This document shows positions 16,977 to 25,203 of a stretch of DNA of 64,000 nt, in pieces; the stretch's first letter is position 1; the number at the start of each line of letters is the position of its first letter. The DNA is taken from contig JAJDAO010000036.1 in NCBI GenBank assembly GCA_029261835.1, positions 62,001 through 126,000 on the forward strand. The letters run 5' to 3'. This stretch comes from Deltaproteobacteria bacterium. Lineage in GTDB: Bacteria > Myxococcota_A > UBA9160 > UBA4427. The notes under the pieces were generated by a model. It had not been told where the DNA came from. It did not search any database and saw only the letters and a program-made list of their open reading frames with translations. A program made the position numbers and the translations under genes.

Positions 16977-17113
16977 TCACGGTTTCTGGCCTCTCCAGCG
17001 ATGAAGTAGCCCGAGGGATGCGCCCGCCGATAGCAAACTGATGAACATCCCCGGCTCTGGAACGGGTAGCGCGGCCAGTCCACCGGGCGTGTAGGCATGA
17101 ACGTGGGTGACTT
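16977..17113 (-). pseudogene. C-terminal remnant of a PEP-CTERM protein
   Basis: Read on the minus strand, the sequence encodes THVHAYTPGGLAALPVPEPG, then a hydrophobic stretch (MFISLLSAGASLGLL) and a basic end (HRWRGQKP, stop at 16977). VPEPG plus membrane span plus basic tail is the PEP-CTERM sorting signal read by an exosortase. The rest of the gene is missing: a transposase fragment on the other strand starts at about 17107, so the gene was probably beheaded by that insertion. It is not expected to be functional. Confidence 0.75.
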
Positions 17114-17598
17114 CGTTCGTGGCGAGGGCGGTGCGCGAGGCCACTCGCCAGCTGAAGGGCAGCTTGCCGCAGACGACTGTGGTCGCGGACTCGGGCTGCG
17201 AGAGCGTCAACGCCGACGTACACGATATGCTCGAAGGCGAAGGACTGAGGCGCATTCTGGCTCAGGCGGATGTCACCTTCTCCACCTCGATGATCGAGGC
17301 CTTCTGGCGATCCCTGAAGCACGGGTGGCTCTACATGCACGCCCTGGACAGCTTCGCAGCTCTGCGTCACCTCATCGGTTTCTACGTGAAGGCGCACAAC
17401 GAGGTGATGCCCCATGCGGCGTTCGACGGGCGGACCCCCGATGAGATGTATCTCGGAATGGGTGATGAAGTCGTAGCCGCACTCTCCGCGGTATGGCTAA
17501 GGCGATCAAGGCCCCTCTGCATCAACAGGGCCCGGTATCGGGGTGGAGAAAAGAACGGGACGATGGGGGGCACGCTTTCCTGTCGCCACAGGCTGTAG
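17107..17598 (+). pseudogene. Transposase C-terminal fragment (rve/DDE integrase core)
   Basis: The frame encodes VVADSGCESVNADVHDMLEG, then FSTSMIEAFWRSLKHGWLYM and FYVKAHNEVMPHAAFDGRTP. That is the middle and end of an integrase-core transposase: the second catalytic Asp in VADSG and the Glu in MIEAFWRSLKH are visible. The N-terminal half with the helix-turn-helix and first Asp is absent, so it cannot be active. The homologous part ends near 17450; the remainder to 17598 looks like read-through. Its left edge abuts the PEP-CTERM remnant. Confidence 0.75.
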
Positions 17599-18651
17599 GC
17601 CGCCGCCATCACGGCGGCAGAGCGGATCAGGTCTGCAAAGATCGCGCGTATGACCGTCACCTGGGCGAAGTCGCGGCCCGCATGGCTCGGGGCGAGTTCC
17701 GATGTCGGGTCGACGAAGACGGGGCCCATGTATCCGATGCCCGGGGCGACGTCGAGCAGAGCCCCGGATCGGAGTGCAGCGGGGTGATAGCGGCCCGCCG
17801 GTTTTGCCGCCGACCTCGCTCATCACCTCAATCCGGCCATACGTGATCACCTGGAATCCGGCCAAAGAGAAGGAAGCTCTTGAGGGCTCGCCTTCGGCTG
17901 ACTTCCGTTATCGATGGCCTCCCCAGTGCAGCCCCGCAGCGACGCATTCACGCTCTGATGGATGGGGTTGTCGTGGTTCTGGCGGTTGATGCGGGTGAAG
18001 TCCGGGAGAAAGGCCCTCGAGTCGACCTCGATCTGGAAGCCTTGGGCCATGGCGGGACCTCCATCGCTGATAGCAGCGGCGGAGTTCGAACGCACGATCT
18101 CCTGGTGTCCTCAGCGTGGTCCCGGCTAATGAACGATCCCTTCGCGATACCACCGAAGAATACGGCTTCAACTCCTTACCGGCGATGAGCAGGCCGAGCG
18201 GATGCTCACGGAGGAGGTGATCGACGCCTCGATCGTCTGGCTATCGGCGGCTCATTCCTCGGCAGGCTCGATTCGGTGCAGGGTGGCGCTCAATGAAGCG
18301 GCACCCGCGCTGTCCCTCTCCCGGAACAAATCCTTAAGGATTTGCAGAATCTTCCGATAATAGCGGCAGCGGCATATCGGCCAATGGCAGAAGAAGATCC
18401 ACAGGCCTGTGTCATTTAGCGGCAACTAGATATAGGGCGATAAGAGAACAGATTCATAGCTTCCACGATAAAGGCAACCTGTTTCATGAAGACAGGGCGC
18501 AAAGTCGCCGGCCAGGATCCCAAGTTGGTCTTGGCAGCGGGACTACCGAATGGAAGGGATAGCATCTCGTAACTCCTCCGTGCGCGGCCTTGTTCTTTCT
18601 CGGAAACGTTCAAGGCCAACATTGCGATTCGACTGGGCCTGGGGAGGGATT
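17599..18651. other. Degenerate intergenic zone between transposase remnant and the last cytochrome
   Basis: About 1 kb contains several short overlapping frames on both strands (for example 17382-17729 and 17506-17865 minus, 17880-18188 plus) with no coherent family signature. The stretch has the look of eroded mobile or island DNA and separates the fourth cytochrome from the main cluster. A G-rich Shine-Dalgarno site at its right end serves the cytochrome at 18652. Confidence 0.5.
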
Positions 18652-19479
18652 ATGAGACGGTCATGCAATCCTGCCTGTGCCGTTCCGGTACGTGCGATTC
18701 TCTTCGTACTCATGATTCTTGTACCCCTGACGAGTTGGGCCGTGCACGAGCAGATCGCTTGCGATGCATGTCACAATCTCTTTGAAAAGGATCCGGACAG
18801 GCCTCATCTATCGGTGGGAACCATATCAGGGGCCTGCCTATCCTGTCACGACGCGGAACAGGATCGCTCCGGGCTCGACACGCCGTACGTCATGAATGAA
18901 CGAGATATGCTCGCCGGCGGATCCTTCACAGGCACGGTAGTTTCGGACAAGGTCGGCCACAATATGACAGCCACCGACTCTGTGCTCCGGCTCACTCCTC
19001 CCGGCGGTGAAGCCTTGAACGAGTTCAACTGTGTCAGCTGCCACGATCATCACAGCAACGGGAGCTACAGGAATCTGAAGACCGAGATCAATGGCATGTC
19101 CACCATCGTCCAAGCCGATCCCGATCCCCTCTACCAGGAGAATGTCTACATCTCGGGAATGAATGAGTTCTGCGGATCCTGCCATGAGAGGTTTCACGGT
19201 GAGGCCAACACTCGGCGGGGAAACTGGTGGATCCGGCATCCTGTGGGCATCCCCATCTATGGCGCCGAGCATGCGGATTTCCAAGGCTGGTCTCGTAGGG
19301 AACCTGAACTGACTCTTGTGGAAAACCCAACGGGGGATTCAAACGACCGCTACGCTGCTCAGGTCTTCTGCCTCTCGTGCCACTTTGCACACGGGAGTTC
19401 CAACAGGAACGCCATGCGGTGGGAGAACTACCGCAGTAACAGGGGATGCCTGGAGTGCCACAGTCTGGACAATAGTTAG
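18652..19479 (+). CDS. Exported 6-heme c-type cytochrome, paralogue of the first
   Basis: ATG 18652 is preceded by GGGGAGGG at good spacing; the longer frame from 18550 would bury the signal peptide. The 275-residue product has a Sec signal (MRRSCNPACAVPVRAILFVL, cut near SWAV) and six CxxCH motifs: CDACH, CLSCH, CVSCH, CGSCH, CLSCH and CLECH. The order of landmarks (VGHNM, then TPPGG before the third motif, then FCGSCH with RFHGE and WIRHP) parallels the cytochrome at 1560-2930, which is longer. The two lie at either end of the cluster. It may replace or complement that protein in the same electron path. Confidence 0.87.
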   Translation: MRRSCNPACAVPVRAILFVLMILVPLTSWAVHEQIACDACHNLFEKDPDRPHLSVGTISGACLSCHDAEQDRSGLDTPYVMNERDMLAGGSFTGTVVSDKVGHNMTATDSVLRLTPPGGEALNEFNCVSCHDHHSNGSYRNLKTEINGMSTIVQADPDPLYQENVYISGMNEFCGSCHERFHGEANTRRGNWWIRHPVGIPIYGAEHADFQGWSRREPELTLVENPTGDSNDRYAAQVFCLSCHFAHGSSNRNAMRWENYRSNRGCLECHSLDNS

Positions 19480-19574
19480 AGAGAAATCTCCACCATGCGG
19501 ACGGCCGCCGCTGGAAGTTCCCGCAGCCCGTCGCGGTCCTCCGCCGTCGTGAGCTTCCCCAACCACCGACTGCC

Positions 19575-19868
19575 TGAGCCGCCCCGGGGTTGCCGGAGAC
19601 TCCATTCCTTGAGAGGATGGGGTCATGACACGCAGAAGCAGGTTTTCGCAAGAGGTCCGCGAACGGGCGGTACGTGGATGTGGCGGAGGCTCACCGGTGT
19701 GCGTCGTCGAAGGATCTCGGACTCGAGGTGGCCTGTCTGGAGCATGGGCGGAGGCGCGGCGTGATGTCACCTCGCTTCACAAGGGATCGGTCGTACTCGG
19801 CCCAATTGCTCACTCGGTACTTCGTCTTGTACTTGGAATGCACTCTCGACTTCATGAGGGGAGCGTGA
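19575..19868 (+). mobile_element. IS3-family remnant (one end plus start of orfA)
   Basis: A terminal-repeat-like sequence starting TGAGCCGCCCCGGGG at 19575 precedes an ATG at 19625. The encoded MTRRSRFSQEVRERAVR is the classic N-terminus of an IS3-family OrfA. The frame then breaks: continuation in another frame (VDVAEAHRCASS) still looks OrfA-like, but no orfB or second inverted repeat was found. It is a decayed copy. Confidence 0.65.
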
Positions 19869-19961
19869 CCCAACACCCACAGCTTCGCCAATGAGCCCGT
19901 TCTCGATCACCTTCGCTCGGCGATTCGTGCACCAACGCCCAGAGCTGGCGCAACGCATCAT

Positions 19962-21689
19962 TCATGAAGGTCCGTAGCGACGTGGTGCATCTCCGCTCCC
20001 CAGCTTTTGGAAGCGCTGGCGCTGTTCGGCGCTGCCGAGCATCACCAGCTCGGAGCCCTCGGTCAGCTCGGCGGTTGGGGGCGGGTTTGCGGTGAAGCGT
20101 CCGTTCTCGCGGATCGCGACCACATTCAGGCCGGTGCCGGAGCCGATGCCGCTCGCTGCCAGCGGCTTCCCGTAGAGGTGCTCGGGTGTCTTCTCGACGA
20201 AGACCTCGGTGCCCTCTCCCACCAAGATCAGCTCGCGGCCGCAAACCATCGCGACGAGGGTCTGCACGACGAGCGAGCCGTGGCTGAGTGCGAAGTCGGC
20301 GCCGGCGCGGTGGATCGCCTCCAGGTTCCAGTCGTGGCTGATGCGGCTGATGATGTGCGCGGTGTCGCTGAGCTTGCGGCAGTAGATCGCAAGGAAGAGA
20401 TTGGTGTCGTCGTCGTTGGTGGTGAGGACGACGGAACGAACCTCGTCGATGCCTGCGGCCTTTACGGTCTCGAGGTTCTCGGCATCGCCGATCACCACGC
20501 GATCGGCCACCTGCGCGAGTTGCTCCTCCAGCCCGGGGTCGCGATCGAGGATCGTGACGGGAACGTCGCGATCGCGCAGGGCGCCCGCGACAGCCTGGCC
20601 GACGTTGCCGCCGCCGATGACGAGGACCGGCGCCTCGGTGGCCTGGTAGATTACGAAGAGCGCGTCGAGCTCGGTGACCTGCTCTTCGGTTCCCACCACC
20701 ACCGGGACGCTGTGGTTCGAGAGCATCGTATCGGGACCTGCGGGAAGCAGTCGGCCTCGCTCCCAGACCGCTACGATGTTGAGGCCGGTCAGCTGGCGCA
20801 GCCCGCTATCGCGGATCGTGCGTCCTGTCAACGCAGTGCCGTGGATCGGAAACTCGGCGATCACCAGCTCTCCGAAGGACCCGATCCGCTGCGCGGACCG
20901 AGTACCGTCAACGACGCGAGCCACCAGCTGCTCCCCAAGCCGCTGCTTCAGGGGCAGCACGTGGGTCGCTCCGCTCAGCTCGATGACGTCGACCGAGTCG
21001 ATGCTCTCAGCCAGGGCGACGATCGGGACCTCGTTTGTGATCTCCCGCACTGTCAGCGTGATGTTCGTGTTCTCGGTGTCGCTCAGGTTCGCGACCACGA
21101 GGCGGGCGTCGGCGGCACGGACGGCCTCGAAGGTGGCGGCGTCGGCGCGGGCGCCGCTCACCACCGAGAGCGAGTCGGTGAAGAGCCTCGCCGCCTCGAC
21201 GGGATCGGGCTCGATCACCACGTAGGGGACCTCGAGATCCTCGAGGTGTGGGATAAGCCCGCGCGCCAGCTCGTCGTATTGGCAGATCACGACATGTCCC
21301 GACAAATCGCCGGGCACCTTGCGAGGCGCCCGAGCGCGCAGCTGGGATTCGAGCCAGGGGGCATAGAAGAAGCGTATGAAGGTGAACGGCGCCACGATCA
21401 AGAGCATCACGATGCCATAGAGCAGCACCACGATGGTGAAGCCGCGCCCGAGGTCGCTGTGGAATGTGATGTCCCCGAACCCGAGGGTGCTCATCACGGT
21501 GAGGGTCCAATACAGACCGGTCAGCCAGGAGTGCTCCTGGCCCTCGTAGACCATGATCGCGTGGAACAGTGCGGTGAAGACTCCGATCGAGGCCCCCAGC
21601 AGTGCTACGAACGAGATCAGGGCCGGGAGGTTTCGGCGTGTCTCCTTCTCCGAGAAGATGTAGGCGAACTGCGACGGAAGGAACTTCAC
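19962..21689 (-). CDS. K+ channel protein with two RCK (TrkA) domains
   Basis: The 575-residue protein has two N-terminal membrane segments (ALISFVALLGASIGVF and FTIVVLLYGIVMLLIV) around a pore loop with filter TLGFGD, a variant of the K+-selective TVGYGD. Two RCK units follow. The second has an intact nucleotide-binding motif (VIGGGNVGQAVAGAL) with RDRDVPVTILDRD. The first reads VICQYDELARGL and lacks the glycine signature. TrkA-C-like segments lie near residues 270-340 and 500-560 (GTGLNVVAIRENGRF). This is the layout of a two-TM, dual-RCK ligand-gated channel in the inner membrane. It is monocistronic, with no link to the cytochrome cluster. Confidence 0.85.
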   Translation of the reverse strand: MKFLPSQFAYIFSEKETRRNLPALISFVALLGASIGVFTALFHAIMVYEGQEHSWLTGLYWTLTVMSTLGFGDITFHSDLGRGFTIVVLLYGIVMLLIVAPFTFIRFFYAPWLESQLRARAPRKVPGDLSGHVVICQYDELARGLIPHLEDLEVPYVVIEPDPVEAARLFTDSLSVVSGARADAATFEAVRAADARLVVANLSDTENTNITLTVREITNEVPIVALAESIDSVDVIELSGATHVLPLKQRLGEQLVARVVDGTRSAQRIGSFGELVIAEFPIHGTALTGRTIRDSGLRQLTGLNIVAVWERGRLLPAGPDTMLSNHSVPVVVGTEEQVTELDALFVIYQATEAPVLVIGGGNVGQAVAGALRDRDVPVTILDRDPGLEEQLAQVADRVVIGDAENLETVKAAGIDEVRSVVLTTNDDDTNLFLAIYCRKLSDTAHIISRISHDWNLEAIHRAGADFALSHGSLVVQTLVAMVCGRELILVGEGTEVFVEKTPEHLYGKPLAASGIGSGTGLNVVAIRENGRFTANPPPTAELTEGSELVMLGSAEQRQRFQKLGSGDAPRRYGPS

Positions 21690-22395
21690 AGCAGGTACGG
21701 TATCGCATCTCCGTGAGGTCGCGGAGCCGCCCAGCAGCGTGGACCAGGAACTGGGGGCGGGTCAAGCGCGCTATTGGACAGCTCCGCGGCAAATCAACGT
21801 CCGGGGGGCATCCTTACTCCATGGAAACAGAGAAGATTTCTTGACGTGCAGTTCCTGGTGGTCGTAGGTGCTCAGAATAGATTCTGCGAGGTGACCTGTC
21901 TGCAGCGCCGGTGGACGCGTGGCGTCGCGGAGCCTGGCGGGTCCAGTAGCCGGTCGGTCTTGCCCGACACTTTCGACAGTACCTGCTTGCGGAACCTCAT
22001 GCGATTCGACATCAGGAACTGACGCTGCAGAGTGTCCATGGGGCCCAGCGTCAGGCTGCCAGCGGCGGCCAAGAGTGGCGAGCAGACCAGCGCTCATGAT
22101 GATCCCGGAGGTACTCGCGTCTTGGGTCGGCTGACTTCTGACAGAGTGCGGCGCCCCGACACCTTTTTTTGACACCTTCCGCTCTCACCGCCCACTTCAT
22201 CAACATCAACGTCTCCAGGGCATCATGTCGAATTGCGCAATAGTAGGGCCGAAGCCCCCCCGATGCCGGGCCGGATTCCTTGCTGCGCGGATCGCGTCAT
22301 TCGCGAGACCCCTAGACCAGTTCCAGAAGAAAAGGACTCGGATCATCTCTTGAACATCCGTTCGATTCCACTGATCCGAAGGAGGTCATGATTCG
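21690..22395. other. Intergenic stretch of about 700 bases, nothing recognised
   Basis: The only sizeable frame (21771-22175, minus) has no family character and no good ribosome site. The right end carries AAGGAGG at about 22379, which serves the PEP-CTERM gene. No hairpins or repeats stood out. Confidence 0.5.
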
Positions 22396-23385
22396 ATGCC
22401 GTCTAGCAAAGCGATTCATTCGAGTCTGGCGACACTCGTGGTCGCTCTCTGGGGCGCCGCCAGCACTGCGGTCTACGCGTCGCCCGTTCCGGTCTACGCT
22501 TACGCCGAGGCTTATGTGAGCGAGGGGCTGAGTCCGCCGGAAGAAGGAGGCGAGCACGGACCGGGGCCGGTGCACGGCGAGGCCGGAGACTACTGCTGGT
22601 TCCACGCCGGGTCGGGCGGCTGTCCTGGCTCAGTTGTGGCCAACCCGGGTGGGGTCGCGGCCTGGGGCGAGGTCTTCGCAGATGCCGGGTCGGGAAGCTC
22701 ATCGCTCACGGTCGAAGCTTTCAACTACGGGGTGCCCGACCGGTCCCCTCCGCTTCCGCCCCACAACCACTGGGGTGTCGCCAATGGCTATGCATATCTA
22801 CGCAGCACCTGGGAGGTGAGCGCGACCGACCCGTCGCTGCAAGTCGGGGACCCCGTGGAGCTGGAGTTCTCGTTCCTTCTCGACGGAGTCTTCGACATCG
22901 GCTCTGCCACCGATCCCGGTCGCGGGTATAGCGAGGCCGGTGTGGCATTCATGCTCAATCATCTGGCTGACGCCGTCTGGCTGGACGAGGACTTCTACCT
23001 GGACGAGTACCGCTATCTGAATCGCGGGAGCTTCGACGACATCCAGGCAGACCTCGGAGGTCTGGCCATCGAGAGCCAACGCTACTCGCTAACGAACGTG
23101 GACGGGCCCGTGAGCCTCGCCGACGCACGCACGATCTTGGTACACGTGGGCGACGTTGTAACGCTGGAGACCGCGATCCGGACGGATCTCCTGATCTGGA
23201 ACACAAACGCGGCGGGGCTGAACGACATCTTCTACATGGAGGGTGATTTCGCGAACACTTTCTCGCAGAGCCTACAGGCCACGACGCTGGGCGCGCAGCT
23301 CACGCTCGTCCCCGAGCCCACCACTGCTCTCCTTCTCGGCTGCGGCCTGCTGGGGCTGGCAATGAAGCGGCGGCGAACTGCCTAA
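22396..23385 (+). CDS. PEP-CTERM exported protein of unknown function
   Basis: The 329-residue protein has a signal peptide (MPSSKAIHSSLATLVVALWG, cut near VYAS), a long extracellular middle without known motif, and the C-terminal sorting tag LVPEPTTALLLGCGLLGL followed by KRRRTA. That tag directs the protein to an exosortase, which normally implies export with exopolysaccharide. AAGGAGG sits about 10 bases before the ATG. The middle is rich in Asp, Gly and Tyr and has two nearby cysteines (YCWFHAGSGGC). No exosortase gene is in the window. Confidence 0.8.
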   Translation: MPSSKAIHSSLATLVVALWGAASTAVYASPVPVYAYAEAYVSEGLSPPEEGGEHGPGPVHGEAGDYCWFHAGSGGCPGSVVANPGGVAAWGEVFADAGSGSSSLTVEAFNYGVPDRSPPLPPHNHWGVANGYAYLRSTWEVSATDPSLQVGDPVELEFSFLLDGVFDIGSATDPGRGYSEAGVAFMLNHLADAVWLDEDFYLDEYRYLNRGSFDDIQADLGGLAIESQRYSLTNVDGPVSLADARTILVHVGDVVTLETAIRTDLLIWNTNAAGLNDIFYMEGDFANTFSQSLQATTLGAQLTLVPEPTTALLLGCGLLGLAMKRRRTA

Positions 23386-23705
23386 AGCGGCCCCCTCCCC
23401 CGCGTGGTCCGAGAAGGCGTCCGCGCCCCGGGTGTAGGCGAGCACCATGGCCACGGAGCGGTGCCCGGTGTGGTTCAGTCGTCCCGACTGTGGGATTTCG
23501 TTTGTTATATGTCTGGTTCATCATTGATCATCGTCCTGTTGAATTTCGGCCGTCGCCGGACGCAAAGGTGGTGGAGCTGCCGCGTGGCGGTGGCCTTCAC
23601 CAGCGCTACTTGTGGCACGAAGGGGCGTAGTGATAGTCGTTGACCGCAGTTCGGTGTCTACGACGGCGACGGATGCGTTTCGATGACCGACAGGAGAAAA
23701 GTCCA
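23386..23705. other. Intergenic stretch, nothing recognised
   Basis: About 320 bases follow the PEP-CTERM gene. Short frames occur on both strands without family character. AGGAG near the right end serves the small frame at 23706. Confidence 0.4.
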
Positions 23706-23909
23706 ATGTTTTCAGCAGGTACCGAATTCTCACGGAGCGCGGCACCTGCTCCCGAGGTCCTATCGCTGCGGAGGGGCGTCAATCTGTCTACCCCTACCAA
23801 CGCGTTGATGACCTCGCTGACGGATGGACGTGCAGGCGAAATGTCACTTCTTTCCGCCCAAGACCACCAACACAAGGCGTTGTCCCGCACGTTTACCGAG
23901 CGAGGTTGA
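23706..23909 (+). CDS. Possible small protein of 67 residues
   Basis: ATG 23706 is preceded by ACAGGAGAAAAGTCCA, a good Shine-Dalgarno site at 9 bases. The product (starting MFSAGTEFSRSAAPAPE) has no signal peptide, membrane span or known motif. A hairpin follows 20 bases after the stop. It may be a real short gene or a remnant; ribosome site and hairpin are the only support. Confidence 0.3.
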   Translation: MFSAGTEFSRSAAPAPEVLSLRRGVNLSTPTNALMTSLTDGRAGEMSLLSAQDHQHKALSRTFTERG

Positions 23910-23921
23910 GCAACGCGAATG

Positions 23922-23950
23922 AGAGTGGGCCCCACTCTAGTGGGCCTTCT
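23922..23950 (+). terminator. GC-rich hairpin, possible terminator
   Basis: AGAGTGG (23922) pairs with CCACTCT (ending 23938); an overlapping alternative pairs GGCCCCACT with AGTGGGCC, followed by TTCTT. The two mutually exclusive stems lie between a small frame and the next secreted-protein gene. It could terminate the former or regulate the latter. Confidence 0.4.
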
Positions 23951-23987
23951 TAGAGAGCTAGTCAATTCCCCCACACGAGATCACTCC

Positions 23988-24646
23988 ATGCAGCTCGAAT
24001 CACGTCTGCAGGATAGGAATGCGTTCTGCTCGATCCTCTGCGTTATTGCCGCCACCCTCGCGCCGCTGCTCCTTCAGCCCAATCATGCGAAGGGAGACGT
24101 CTTGGCTCAGGGAGAGCTTTGCGTACTGGCCGTCGGGAGCGGAATCAATCCGGAAATTCGGCGTACCGAGGCAACGGGTACCGAGAATGAGGACGCCGCT
24201 TCCGTAAGCTTCGACTATGGCGCGACGAACAGCGCGAGCCACCTGGTGAGTATCGATCGCGCGCGTCTCGAATCCAGTGTGTCGGGGGTGACTCGCCGAT
24301 CGTCGTGGATGAACCCGTCAGCCTGGTGGTCGACGTCGTTCCGCCCGGCGCGAACTACGCAAGCGAAACCCTGGTTACCCGCTCGCTAGTTGCGCGTGTC
24401 GACGTCTCGGCCTCAATGAATGTCGTAAGCACCGCCCACGGCAGCTCACATGCCAGCCTCGATGTGGTTTTCTCGGAGCCCGTGCCCTCCGACTCGAGCG
24501 TGAGCTGGGATTCGAGTTCGGGGGCCTTCGGGAGCCAGGCGAAAGCGGTCCCTGGCCTCACTCTCTGGGCCCAGGCCCTGATGGTTGCGCTGATGTTGAT
24601 GCTCGCTCATGTAGATTTCCTCCGGCATCGTGTGTCACGATCATGA
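23988..24646 (+). pseudogene. Frameshifted secreted protein with possible C-terminal sorting tag
   Basis: From ATG 23988 the first frame encodes a signal-like start (hydrophobic core CSILCVIAATLAPLLL) and continues to about VSG at 24285. The protein-like sequence then jumps to another frame: DSPIVVDEPVSLVVDVVPPG, ASMNVVSTAHGSSHASL and a C-terminal VPGLTLWAQALMVALMLML plus FLRHRVSRS, resembling a sorting tag (P-x-L, membrane span, basic tail). One extra G in the run of five at 24284-24288 would join the frames as VSGGDSPIVVD. So this is a recent pseudogene, a sequencing error or a slippage-controlled gene. Confidence 0.6.
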
Positions 24647-24669
24647 CAGGATGTTCGACTGGATCTGAA

Positions 24670-24810
24670 ACTTCACAAGCCGGTGGTTGGTCATCCGCGA
24701 GAATGCTGTTGGACGTGTACGGGCACCTCATGCCCGCGGAAAGCACTGGCCACGCGGAGGCACTCGCGGCCCCAAAACGGCCCCTATACGGCCCCAACCT
24801 CCCAACAGTC
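24670..24810 (+). pseudogene. Tyrosine recombinase (integrase) C-terminal remnant
   Basis: The frame reads SSARMLLDVYGHLMPAES, matching the end of phage/island integrases where the catalytic Tyr lies in an LD-x-Y-x-HL-x-P context. Upstream catalytic Arg/His boxes are missing. It lies about 80 bases before the first copy of the tRNA-Thr 3' repeat, the usual place for an integrase next to its attachment site. Confidence 0.7.
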
Positions 24811-24885
24811 CGCGGACGAACGCGAGAGCGTGTCGACCGGGAAAGCGGTAAGCCGAGGCCAATACAGAAGAAACCGCGGAAGACA

Positions 24886-24922
24886 AATGGAGCCGACGAT
24901 CCGATTCGAACGGACGACCTGC
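24886..24922. repeat. Partial copy of tRNA-Thr 3' end (attachment-site remnant)
   Basis: This 37-bp stretch (from AATGGAGCCGACGATCC to ACGACCTGC) repeats the 3' part of the tRNA-Thr gene at 30469-30544. It is the outermost of three copies and probably marks a former integration site. Confidence 0.8.
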
Positions 24923-24977
24923 GGGCGGCTGCGCCGCCAGGCTCGGTCTGCGCTTGGCGCCCGCTTCGCGGCTCGAG

Positions 24978-25035
24978 CGCTGAGAAATAATGGAGCCGAC
25001 GATCCGATTCGAACGGACGACCTGCTCATTACGAG
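24978..25035. repeat. attR-like 58-bp direct repeat of tRNA-Thr 3' end
   Basis: Bases 24978-25035 are identical to 30456-30513. They include 13 bases beyond the CCA end and the tRNA 3' portion up to the anticodon loop. Together with the intact tRNA they bracket 25036-30455, as expected for an island integrated by a tyrosine recombinase at the tRNA 3' end. Confidence 0.85.
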
Positions 25036-25203
25036 CGAGATAGCCCGCAGACGGAACCAGAGTCCGCGCCCGCGGGTGAGCGGTGGCCGGTTGCGATGCG
25101 ATTGGGCCTATCGGCCGAGAAACGCTCCTTGCGCAGCGGCTCAGATTAGGAAAGATATCTTTACTTTCTATCGCACTTGAGCAAGAATTCTTTCTTAGTG
25201 AAT

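Noticed and set aside
18080..18125. tRNA-like antisense sequence (TTCGAAC within GGAGTTCGAACGCACG) near the fourth cytochrome
   Set aside because: The flanking bases do not pair as a T-stem and no acceptor or anticodon arm could be built. It may be a decayed tRNA fragment but is not a gene.
20007..21716. Plus-strand frame of 569 residues opposite the K+ channel gene
   Set aside because: The product is Asp/Glu/His-rich without structure; the minus strand encodes an unmistakable channel/RCK protein.
21771..22175. Minus-strand frame of 134 residues after the K+ channel gene
   Set aside because: It lacks a ribosome site, composition typical of local genes, and any motif.
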